From JAIYCX01 sp964353175 (GTDB taxonomy: Bacteria; Bdellovibrionota_C; UBA2361; SZUA-149; DAOLCO01): 64,000 bases of DNA. Positions 56,401-62,142 of the stretch are shown here, one piece after another. The notes under the pieces are model-generated. The model did no database searches, had not been told where the DNA came from, and saw only the letters and a list, made by a program, of their open reading frames with translations. The stretch is taken from positions 1 through 64,000 of the forward strand of contig CAYGUX010000013.1 of NCBI GenBank assembly GCA_964353175.1. The letters are read 5' to 3'. Position 1 is the stretch's first letter. Each line of letters starts with the position of its first letter. Both the position numbers and the translations under genes were made by a program.

Positions 56401-56493
56401 AGTTAGCTTGTCACGAATATCAGGCCTGTATGCGTATTTGAGATCCTTAAGTTTCTCAATTAATGCTTGTTCGATCTGCTGCTCTTTAGTCAT
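53485..56493 (-). CDS. hsdR: type I restriction enzyme, endonuclease/translocase subunit
   Basis: ATP-driven DNA translocase and nuclease of the type I complex. A PD-(D/E)xK nuclease lies at the N-terminus (VVQIELKTLG near 131-140). The SF2 motor has Walker A HTTGSGKT near 271, motif II DECHRSQFG near 391, motif III LFGFTGTPI and motif VI AFSRTNRV. The C-terminal ~250 residues are the helical region that binds HsdM. The length of 1002 residues is typical. It is first in the operon, unlike the prr operon of E. coli, where the hsdR homologue is last. The promoter should lie in the 56494-56926 gap. Confidence 0.96.
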   Translation of the reverse strand: MTKEQQIEQALIEKLKDLKYAYRPDIRDKLTLEQNFREKFQALNQVKLTDSEFARLRDEIVDSDVFNASKTLRERNTFQREDGTPLQYTLVNIKDWCKNDFEVINQLRINTDSSHHRYDVILLINGIPVVQIELKTLGLTPRRAMEQIVDYKNDLGNGYENTLLCFVQLFIVSNRDNTLYFANNHNQHFSFDADERFLPIYQLAKEDNTKITHLDDFAENFLAKCTLGQMISRYMVLVVSEQKLMMMRPYQIYAVKAIVDCIHQNRGNGYIWHTTGSGKTLTSFKASTLLKDNPDIDKCLFVVDRKDLDKQTRDEFNKFQEGCVEENTNTETLVRRMLSDDYADKVIVTTIQKLGLALDENSKRNQQIKQGGRETYKERLQPLRNQRIVFIFDECHRSQFGENHQAIKTFFPRAQLFGFTGTPIFDDNASYNKVDGTIGSYLTTEDIFEKQLHAYTITNAIDDRNVLRFHVDYFGEKPKNASTDGKNKVKPRHASPQLVVAEILKKHDSATNHRRFNALLATSSINDAIQYYELLKEAQAKMLAQDEGYVHLNVACVFSPPAEGNRDVQQIQEDLPQEKEDNKQSPDEKKAALKIIISDYNEQYDRNHSINEFDLYYQDVQQRIKDQKYSSQDYPRKNKIDITIVVDMLLTGFDSKYLNTLYVDKNLKYHGLIQAFSRTNRVLNDTKPYGNILDFRYQEDAVNTAIARFSGQDINRSKEIWLVDPAPVVIEKYEKAVAALGNFMTSSDLLCEPEAVYSLKGDTARIEFVNRFKEVQRLKTQLDQYTDLTSEQKEKIEQLLPEDQMRSFRGSYLETAERLKVEQGKSKADDPVRQLEFELVLFASALIDYDYIMGLIAKSTDDKSSKQKMSRRQLIDLICSSSNLMDEREDIVDYINSLTPNTSLNEKDVRRGYERFKAEKLAKELGELAEKHRIKKEILQEFVDGILGRMIFDGERLSELFEPLDLGWKVRSQAELTLMEDLAPMLKKLARGREISGLAAYE

Positions 56494-56641
56494 TTATTGA
56501 TAATAAATTTTATAGGAATGTTTGAATTAGTATTCAAACTTATATTACGTTCTTTTAACATACGAAAGCCGTTAAAACTATAGAATCCTATTGTTTGTTT
56601 TCCCCAATTCACTCTCTCGCGCATGCATATTTATTACTTTC

Positions 56642-56670
56642 TAATAGTGCAACGCTTCATTGCACTATTA
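56642..56670. promoter_or_regulatory. perfect 11-bp inverted repeat upstream of hsdR
   Basis: TAATAGTGCAA (56642-56652) and TTGCACTATTA (56660-56670) with a 7-base loop, about 150 bases before hsdR. No T-run follows on either strand, so an operator is more likely than a terminator. Confidence 0.5.
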
Positions 56671-56708
56671 AATCCTGGCATAGAATTTAATTTTACCCTC
56701 AAATAGAT

Positions 56709-56762
56709 CATTAAATTAGTAGCCAGGTAGTTAAATTAGTAGGTTGGCCACTAGCCTACAGG
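56709..56762 (+). repeat. island short repeat R3 (tandem unit)
   Basis: A partial left unit (ATTAAATTAGTAGCC) is followed by GTTAAATTAGTAGGTTGG and CCACTAGCCTACAGG. GTAGG...CCTAC forms a short hairpin. It lies between hsdR and the upstream gene. Confidence 0.85.
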
Positions 56763-56843
56763 CACTATTGAAATACCCAAAGATTAGAAAAAAGAAGAGT
56801 AAAAACACTAAGGAAAAGATTCTCCAAATAAACTGCAAAGAAG

Positions 56844-56865
56844 AAAAAAGGACCCCGAGTCCTTT
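56844..56865 (-). terminator. rho-independent terminator
   Basis: AAAGGAC (56847-56853) pairs with GTCCTTT (56859-56865) with a 5-base loop. On the minus strand it is followed by a run of Ts. It ends the 146-aa gene just upstream. Confidence 0.75.
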
Positions 56866-56926
56866 ACTTTGAAAACCTTTTAAGTAGAAGATTTTGGGGT
56901 CATGGGCCAATGAGAAGATGATCTCC

Positions 56927-57366
56927 TCATTGTATTTGCAATAGTTCGCTCCCAGCACTAGTTATGGAATAAGTACCCTTTTCCAGTTTAGCTAATCCCA
57001 ACTTAGCCAGAGAAGTCATGTAACTTCCAACTCCGCTTATACGGCCAGGATCTTCCTTCGCTTGGACATGAAGAGTGTTTCTGATGAACACGCTATTTTT
57101 AGGTCCATGCTCTTGGAGGAGGTGCAAAATAGACAACAATTGTTCTCCTTCCCGATGGAAGTCCTTAGTCGTGCCATGGTCTACCATTAACGAGGCCAGA
57201 TTACGAAGTTGCTTCTGTCTGGGCATTGGAACTCCAGACAAGTCCGCTACTTCCTCCACCAATCTTGCCAACTCTGCTTGGATATTTACCATTGTATCCT
57301 GAATGCATTTAAGCCTTTTCAGAATAGCTGATACATTTACCTTCTTCTGCGCATCGCTACTACTCA
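56927..57366 (-). CDS. small helical protein with winged-helix-like C-terminus, function unknown
   Basis: About 146 residues. The N-terminal part has a coiled-coil pattern (LKRLKCIQDTMVNIQAELARLVEEVADL). The rest looks like a winged helix: EQLLSILHLLQEHGPKN, then RIRNTLH-like helices and GVGSYMTSLAKLGLAKLEKGTYSITSAG, which reads like a recognition helix and beta wing. It could be a DNA-binding regulator. GAAAGG lies 6 bases before the ATG at 57366, so the longer frame from 57406 is not used. It is the only gene between repeats R3 and R4. I do not recognise the family. Confidence 0.6.
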
Positions 57367-57532
57367 TAACGAACCTTTCAACTGAACCTAAAATTCGAGG
57401 CCACATTAACCATACATCAAAATCATAGGAAACAATAGTGGCTGCAAATTATTTTCAAATAGTCCCTTTCCCGTATGCTGAAGATATCATCCTGCTTGTT
57501 GCAAAATGCCTTGATTTCATTAGATCTTTCAA

Positions 57533-57572
57533 ATAGTTAGATAAGTAGCTAGGCTACTAGCCGACTCTAACT
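57533..57572 (+). repeat. island short repeat R4
   Basis: GTTAGAT, then AAGTAGCTAGGCTACTAGCC and GACTCTAACT. The last bases abut the truncated cocE copy: homology to the intact gene begins at 57572, exactly at the repeat's edge. Confidence 0.85.
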
Positions 57573-57760
57573 AAATCAATCCCATCCTTAGAAAAAAAAC
57601 TTACACCTTCTGTTTTACTAACAGAGTGAGTTGATGGCCGAAGCTCACTTGAAGCTAAAAGCAAATTATCGTTTAAAAGATTAATGCTATAGGAGCACCC
57701 ATAGAAAGAAGACAGAATCAATATAAGAACAAAAACTCTCATTTCCCCAAACACCCACAT
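57572..57760 (-). pseudogene. truncated 5' copy of the CocE-type hydrolase gene
   Basis: Encodes about the first 63 residues of the hydrolase at 43811-45580, including the signal peptide (MRVFVLILILSSFYGC) and the start of the mature protein up to FFSKDGIDL. It is then cut off at repeat R4. Identity to the intact gene is about 90 percent, with many changes at third codon positions. No catalytic part remains, so it cannot be functional as a hydrolase. Confidence 0.9.
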
Positions 57761-58101
57761 TTAAAAAATACCCCTAGCTCTAATTTCCTTTAATACAACC
57801 TTATATCTAGTCGCAATGAACTAACAGAAGTAAGTAGCAAGCCCACGTAACCACACAAAAACCACGCATAATTAGATGCCCACTTCACAACCTAAGGCTC
57901 ATAATAATATGAATACAGACTATAGTCATAGACAATCCTGCTCTTAGTTGGAATTGAAAGTAGTTTGCAGAAATTCAAGCAGGCAATTATGCAGTATTAA
58001 GGTGGCATTATTGCGTTGTGCTTAGTCGCTGTGGCTAAGCAATGCACTGAGAAGAGTTCGGGGAAGAGAAGGAATAACTCTACTTTTATCAAATTTATCA
58101 G

Positions 58102-58141
58102 ATGGTTAAATAGGTACGTAGGCTACTAGCCGACTCTAACT
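58102..58141 (+). repeat. island short repeat R5
   Basis: GTTAAATAGGTACGTAGG, then CTACTAGCCGACTCTAACT. It is almost identical to the second unit of R2, 8.8 kb away. It lies downstream of the terminator of the next gene. Confidence 0.88.
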
Positions 58142-58171
58142 GAGAATTGGGGAATTAATAAGATAAGGAAC

Positions 58172-58202
58172 AAAAAAGCCCTCACCAAAGCGTGGGAAGG
58201 GC
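58172..58202 (-). terminator. rho-independent terminator
   Basis: GCCCT (58178-58182) with AGGGC (58198-58202) plus an inner CAC/GTG pairing. On the minus strand the stem is followed by six Ts. It lies 33 bases after the stop of the 198-aa gene. Confidence 0.75.
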
Positions 58203-58234
58203 AATTGCTCAGAATTTGGAAAAGCACGTTTGGA

Positions 58235-58831
58235 CTATTCGAGTATCTGATTAAGACACCTCATGAACGCGTCATTGCTACCGATTTCCGAGGACACCAC
58301 TGAAGCTTCCAAGACGGGGGCGTCTACTGCGACCAGAGAGAGACGGAATTCTCGGCACCAATTTGCACTATCAAGTCCAATCTCTTTCAGAAGACCACTC
58401 CAGTTGCAGCTACCCAGAGACAACAGCAGCAAGAGCTTATAAGTCGCCGTCCTCTTTTCCGTCGGAACATCAATGATTTTTCCGTATTCCAGTTTGCAGA
58501 ATTTCTGCCACTTTTCGAGAACGTCAAACCATTCAATTGCGGCAGACCTTACATCCCGAACAGTCTTGATCTTTCTGCTACCGATTGTAAATTCGAAATC
58601 CATTCCCTCTACGGTAGTACAAATAGAGTCAATTTCTTCTAGCGAGCAGACATCAAAAAGAAATTTTGTTACCCCTCCATTATAGCTCAGATCAGCCCAT
58701 TGGATAGAGAACTCCTTGTTTCCCAAGTCACTGGTAGAGATTAGTAACATTACTCGAATACTAGTCATCTCAAAACTCCCGTCACGTAACCTAAAAACCT
58801 TTACCTTACCCACACTAGGTGAGGTACTCAT
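58235..58831 (-). CDS. unknown cassette protein, 198 aa, start codon inside a perfect inverted repeat
   Basis: I do not recognise this protein. It has no signal peptide or membrane helix. The first half is beta-rich (VGKVKVFRLRDGSFEMTSIRVML and FSIQWADLSYNGGVTKFLFDV). The second half is helical with several cysteines and a LLLLLSLGSCNW helix. A TTG at 58843 extends the frame, but the ATG at 58831 is the more natural start. That ATG lies inside a 20-bp perfect inverted repeat, with no clear ribosome-binding site outside it, so translation may be controlled by RNA folding. Base composition is richer in G and C than its neighbours. It is the only gene between R5 and R6 and has its own terminator. 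Confidence 0.6.
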   Translation of the reverse strand: MSTSPSVGKVKVFRLRDGSFEMTSIRVMLLISTSDLGNKEFSIQWADLSYNGGVTKFLFDVCSLEEIDSICTTVEGMDFEFTIGSRKIKTVRDVRSAAIEWFDVLEKWQKFCKLEYGKIIDVPTEKRTATYKLLLLLSLGSCNWSGLLKEIGLDSANWCREFRLSLVAVDAPVLEASVVSSEIGSNDAFMRCLNQILE

Positions 58832-58866
58832 AAAGAAGCACAATTATGCTTCTTTATGAGTACCTC
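58821..58866. promoter_or_regulatory. perfect 20-bp inverted repeat over a start codon
   Basis: Arms 58821-58840 and 58847-58866 are exact reverse complements, separated by the 6-base loop CAATTA. The ATG of the 198-aa gene is in the left arm (58829-58831). It could be an RNA switch hiding the start, an operator, or the end of a small mobile element. Confidence 0.85.
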
Positions 58867-58971
58867 TTATTTATTTTACCCAAATTGAATTTTAAAAGAG
58901 CAGTAGTTAGGTCGGAATAATAGCATTTAGATGAGTTGTAAGCAATAGGCTGTCCCAGGCTTCAGACAATT

Positions 58972-59005
58972 CCAGATGGTTAAACTAGTAGGTAGGCCAC
59001 TAGCC
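58972..59005 (+). repeat. island short repeat R6
   Basis: CCAGATG-GTTAAAC, then TAGTAGGTAGGCCACTAGCC. It lies about 105 bases upstream of the inverted repeat. The 75-base gap between R6 and R7 holds no gene. Confidence 0.85.
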
Positions 59006-59080
59006 CTGATTAGGTATATATTAGCTATGACTCAACCTTAGCACGAAGCTCTAACAACAATGAATTTATGTGAGGAGTAC

Positions 59081-59114
59081 CCAGGTAGTTAGGTCAGTAG
59101 GTAGGCCACTAGCC
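59081..59114 (+). repeat. island short repeat R7
   Basis: CCAGGTA-GTTAGGT, then CAGTAGGTAGGCCACTAGCC. The reading frame of the RhuM remnant begins directly at its right edge. Confidence 0.85.
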
Positions 59115-59749
59115 CCAGGCTTACAGCTAACGAATTTTTCGACCGCCAACTTGAAAAGATCCGAGAGATTAGGCTTTCTGAGCGCAAGTTTTATCAGAAG
59201 ATTACTGATATCTACGCTACTGCATTAGATTATGATTCTTCAGCAAGTTCCACTAAACGTTTTTTTGCCGCTGTTCAAAATAAAATCCATTATGCTATTC
59301 ATGGCAGTACGGCGGCTGAGGTGATAGTGGAGAGGGCAGACCACACCAAAGATAATATGGGACTTACCAATTGGGATACTGCTCCAAAAGGTAAAATTCA
59401 CAAATATGATGTTGTCGTCGCTAAAAACTATCTCTCAGACTTTGAGCTTGGGCAGATGGAGCGTATTGTATCTGCATATTTGGATATGGCAGAAATGCAG
59501 GCCATACGTAAAATTCCCATGACGATGAGCGACTGGGAGAAGCGCCTAAGTGGATTTCTGACGTTATGGGATAGAAATATCCTACAAGACGCTGGCAAAG
59601 TAACTGCTGAAATTGCGAAGGCTCATGCTGAAAGTGAATTTGAATAATACCGCATCGTCCAGGATCACTTGTATGAATCAGATTTTGATCGACAGATAAA
59701 AGGATTGGAAGATCTCGAAAAGAGACTCTTAGAGCGTGTCGGGGGATGA
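59114..59749 (+). pseudogene. RhuM-family protein remnant, 5'-truncated and with an in-frame stop
   Basis: From repeat R7 onward the frame reads the C-terminal two thirds of a RhuM protein: REIRLSERKFYQKITDIYATALDY, HGSTAAEVIVERADHTKDNMGL and AKNYLSDFELGQMERIVSAYLDMAEMQA. The N-terminal domain is missing. A TAA at 59645-59647 interrupts the frame; homologues usually have Lys here, so AAA to TAA is a likely single change. The frame continues after it as YRIVQDHLYESDFDRQI to a TGA at 59749. RhuM proteins are often found beside restriction systems; their function is not established. This copy is broken at least twice. Confidence 0.88.
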
Positions 59750-59803
59750 CGAGTAAGGGGAATTATATGGAGAAATTGTTAGATGGGGTGGAGGCGAAGA
59801 GGA

Positions 59804-59854
59804 AGGTAGTTAGGTAGGTAACTTTTAATTAGTTAGGTAACTAGGCTACTAGCC
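59804..59854 (+). repeat. island short repeat R8 (tandem unit)
   Basis: Two GTTAGGT cores (59808 and 59832) separated by GGTAACTTTTAATTA, ending ACTAGGCTACTAGCC. GGCTA-C-TAGCC is the same dyad as in R2, R4 and R5. Confidence 0.8.
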
Positions 59855-59874
59855 ACATCCATTCTCTCTGTTAG

Positions 59875-60300
59875 AAAACCATTCCACGACGACTAGTAGT
59901 TCTACATAGGCCCAAGGAATATTTTAATTCCTGGTCCGGATTGTCAGGCCTGATTTGGGGGCATGATACTTATGCAAAGTATATAAATACCAAAGCCACT
60001 GATTCGCAAGTACTTTCTGCCAGCAAGTATGGCGTTTTGATCATAGGCATCAGTGCAGGATTACTTATATTGACTATTAAAGATTACCTAAATGGAGATG
60101 TGCTCTTCAATTTCAATAGAGCTGTCGCATCTGCGATAGCCGCTCCTCTAATACTATCAGTATTCTGGGCAAAACTACCAGAAATTCAATTGTATTTGCT
60201 ACGCTTATCTCACTAATTATTGGTGCACCGCTTGCTTGGTGGTCGAATTCACAATTATATACACACAATGAGCCAACAAAAGTCCATTGGGTAGCTGCCT
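59875..60300 (+). pseudogene. frameshifted membrane protein remnant
   Basis: A frame open from 59875 has no good start codon (a TTG at 59941 is the best). It encodes two membrane helices, YGVLIIGISAGLLILTI and AVASAIAAPLILSVFWA, stopping at 60216. Shifting frame near 60185 continues with SIVFATLISLIIGAPLAWW, another clear membrane helix, up to the end of the antitoxin gene. The simplest reading is a membrane protein gene cut at repeat R8 and frameshifted. The family is not recognisable. Confidence 0.4.
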
Positions 60301-60585
60301 CTACGCCACTTTCTTTAATCTCACCTCCACCTCCATCCCCACACCATCCACCATTCGTAACAACCGATCAATAGTTACCTTCTGCAAACTACCCGACAAA
60401 ATTCCACTAACAGCTGAGCGAGGCAGACCTGACAACTCGGAGAGTTCAAGATGGGTAATATTGTTAACTCGAATATTATCCTGAATACCCTTAATAAGCT
60501 TTGCCTTTATAATAGCTTCGGTACTTCTAGCTCTAGAAATTCCTAGCATTGTAGATAGTTTTTTAGAATTGGTTCTTTTTTTCAT
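60301..60585 (-). CDS. higA: HigA-type antitoxin (XRE-like helix-turn-helix)
   Basis: A 94-residue protein with a helix-turn-helix near residues 40-70 (ITHLELSELSGLPRSAVSGILSG), followed by VTIDRLLRMVDGVGMEVEVRL, typical of antitoxins paired with Gp49/HigB-like toxins. It should bind the toxin and repress its own operon. It overlaps the toxin gene by 4 bases; toxin first, antitoxin second is the usual HigBA order. Confidence 0.85.
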   Translation of the reverse strand: MKKRTNSKKLSTMLGISRARSTEAIIKAKLIKGIQDNIRVNNITHLELSELSGLPRSAVSGILSGSLQKVTIDRLLRMVDGVGMEVEVRLKKVA

Positions 60586-60896
60586 AGTATCCTTTTTAGC
60601 CGATCTGCTGCTGTCTTTAAATTCTGAATAGGGGTCTTGTTGCTTGTTTTAACAAAGGCATGGATCAACCATATTCCTTCTGCTCCCAAGATAACGAAAA
60701 TAATCCTATAAATACTATTTCTATCCCTAAGCCTAAGTTCATAAACCCGCCTCCCGATAGTAGGCATAGGCCGACAAATGGGCATGGCTAAATTCTCTCC
60801 GTTTTCTAACCGAACAAGAAGATCAGCCAAATCACCCCTAACATCTTCAGGAAACTCTAAAATCTCCTTTTGGCAAGGTTTCAAAATCTTTATCAT
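60582..60896 (-). CDS. higB: HigB/Gp49-type toxin (RelE superfamily)
   Basis: A 104-residue RelE-fold mRNA interferase. RRVYELRLRDRNSIYRIIFVI and IWLIHAFVKTSNKTP match the core strands and the basic catalytic face of the phage-derived Gp49/HigB family, and the C-terminal helix (LKTAADRLKRIL) is typical. Toxins of this group cleave mRNA on the ribosome. It forms an overlapping pair with the antitoxin gene downstream and lies in the last interval of the repeat-bounded region, consistent with stabilising it. Confidence 0.88.
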   Translation of the reverse strand: MIKILKPCQKEILEFPEDVRGDLADLLVRLENGENLAMPICRPMPTIGRRVYELRLRDRNSIYRIIFVILGAEGIWLIHAFVKTSNKTPIQNLKTAADRLKRIL

Positions 60897-61009
60897 CTGA
60901 GTGTCTCATATTTAAGACTTTGTCGTCAACAAGAATCTGGTTTGAATAATGTGTTAATTATTTATCGTATTTATTTCAGCACTGAGCCAAAATAGTAGAA
61001 CAAACCGAT

Positions 61010-61060
61010 AAGCTAGTGGCCTACCCAAAAAGTTAAATAAGTAGGTACGCACTAGCCTAC
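61010..61060. repeat. island short repeat R9 (inverted pair)
   Basis: On the left AGCTAGTGGCCTACCC (61011-61026) is the repeat core in reverse orientation. On the right GTTAAATAAGTAGGTACGC and ACTAGCCTAC are in forward orientation. It is the only head-to-head site. A weak remnant (GTTAGGTAGGTAACC, 61126-61140) follows. The remainder of the 60897-61343 gap shows no gene. Confidence 0.78.
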
Positions 61061-61123
61061 TGGAATAGGTAGTGATGATTAAGTTATTGATTTTTCAATA
61101 CCTATCGATCTGAGGTAGAAAAG

Positions 61124-61140
61124 GAGTTAGGTAGGTAACC
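61124..61140 (+). repeat. possible short repeat remnant R10
   Basis: GAGTTAGGTAGGTAACC resembles the left part of R8 but lacks the ACTAGCC end. It would mark the right limit of the island, about 200 bases before the exported SOD gene. Confidence 0.45.
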
Positions 61141-61343
61141 AAAACTCTTGGCTCCTCTCAGTTACCACCCAAAGTGCCACTAAATTAGACAAGTTACATA
61201 GACAGGTCTATGAGGACTCCCCCCTAATACCTCAAACTATCCCATAGTTTCATATACTTAATACAAATCTATTTGGCATTTCAAATTCTTCTTGGTACAA
61301 AACATGAACATTATACTTTTCTAACCCATAACTATTTCAAAAC

Positions 61344-62093
61344 ATGTCCTCTAATTCTGACCTAGATAGAAGAAACTTTATTAAAACTGCAGGTGTTGTT
61401 GGAGCGGTCACCTTAGGCCTTGGAGCTACTGCTAAAGTTATTGCAGATAATGAACCTCCTAAGTCATTAGGTGAAATAACTACACACACACTTCCAGCTC
61501 TACCATATTCTTACAATGCCTTGGAGCCTTACATCGATGAAGAGACAATGAAAATTCATCATTCTAAACACCACCAAGGATATGTAACTGGCCTTAACGC
61601 AGCCGAGAAAGCCTTAGCCGAAGCGAGAGCCAGTGCTGATTATTCTCTGATTGAATACTGGAGCAAAAAGTTAAGCTTTAATGGAGGAGGTCATGCGTTA
61701 CATTCAATATTTTGGACCATCATGGCGCCTTCTAAAAACGGCCCACTAAAAGGTATTGGTGGTGGAGAGCCTGCGGGTAAACTCGCTAAAAAGATAAGTC
61801 GAGATTTTGGTAGTCTTGAAGTATTTAAAAAACAGTTTGCAAGTGCCGCGGCTAAAGTAGAGGGAAGCGGCTGGGCAATACTTTCCTACAGAAAATCTGA
61901 TGATAGATTAATTGTTCATCAAATTGAGAACCAACATAAATTGGGGACATGGGATGAAACTCCACTGTTAGTTTTAGATGTATGGGAACATGCTTACTAC
62001 CTAAAACATAAAAACATGCGGGCAGATTACATAGACGCTTGGTGGAATGTTGTAAATTGGAAGGCTGTAGAGAATAGACTTAGTTCGATATAG
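61344..62093 (+). CDS. Tat-exported superoxide dismutase, Fe/Mn family
   Basis: Destroys superoxide outside the cytoplasm. The N-terminus has a twin-arginine motif, DRRNFIKTAG, then a hydrophobic stretch (GVVGAVTLGLGATAKV) and a polar region, so the folded metalloenzyme is probably exported by Tat. The SOD domain begins near residue 45 (LPALPYSYNALEPYIDEETMKIHHSKHHQGY). It has the second His in GGGHALHSIFW and the final ligands in DVWEHAYYLKHKNMRADYI. At 249 residues it is longer than the cytosolic paralogue at 20.7 kb because of the signal. A strong terminator follows. It lies just outside the repeat-bounded region. Confidence 0.92.
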   Translation: MSSNSDLDRRNFIKTAGVVGAVTLGLGATAKVIADNEPPKSLGEITTHTLPALPYSYNALEPYIDEETMKIHHSKHHQGYVTGLNAAEKALAEARASADYSLIEYWSKKLSFNGGGHALHSIFWTIMAPSKNGPLKGIGGGEPAGKLAKKISRDFGSLEVFKKQFASAAAKVEGSGWAILSYRKSDDRLIVHQIENQHKLGTWDETPLLVLDVWEHAYYLKHKNMRADYIDAWWNVVNWKAVENRLSSI

Positions 62094-62112
62094 TTTCACT
62101 GCTAGGAGTGAT

Positions 62113-62142
62113 GAAGGGCTAGTCTAGCCAGCCCTTCTTTTT
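62113..62142 (+). terminator. rho-independent terminator
   Basis: GAAGGGCT (62113-62120) pairs with AGCCCTTC (62130-62137) with a 9-base loop, followed by five Ts. It ends the SOD transcript and overlaps the last codons of the convergent corA gene. Confidence 0.9.

Larger units (their letters stand above)
56494..56926. other. gap upstream of hsdR
   Basis: These ~430 bases hold a perfect 11-bp inverted repeat, the short repeat R3 and the terminator of the upstream 146-aa gene. Low-complexity frames across it are not convincing genes. The hsdR promoter should be here, but I cannot point to clear -35/-10 boxes. Confidence 0.5.
57572..58141. repeat. long direct repeat, copy B (bounded by R4 and R5)
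   Basis: This corresponds to 45392-45946, about 90 percent identical and in the same orientation. It contains the cocE 5' fragment, the upstream gap and, at the homologous position, a short repeat (R5). The two copies flank the 12-kb defence region. The region 57761-58101 holds no gene. Confidence 0.9.

Noticed and set aside
56731..56958. 75-aa hydrophobic ORF on the minus strand
   Set aside because: It runs through repeat R3 and the terminator hairpin and has low-complexity Phe/Leu composition. It is not a convincing gene.
60287..60484. 65-aa plus-strand ORF
   Set aside because: It is the shadow of the HigA antitoxin gene.
45910..61060. CRISPR array
   Set aside because: The repeats are similar but hundreds to thousands of bases apart, with genes in between and variable sequence. 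No regular spacers or cas genes are present.
45910..61140. Classical integron
   Set aside because: No integrase gene is visible in the window, the repeats lack a standard RYYYAAC...GTTRRRY order, and a 7-kb restriction operon is large for a cassette. Kept only as a hypothesis.
45910..61140. Prophage or transposon
   Set aside because: I found no phage structural genes, transposases or terminal repeats with target duplications. RhuM, HigBA and restriction genes alone do not make a prophage.
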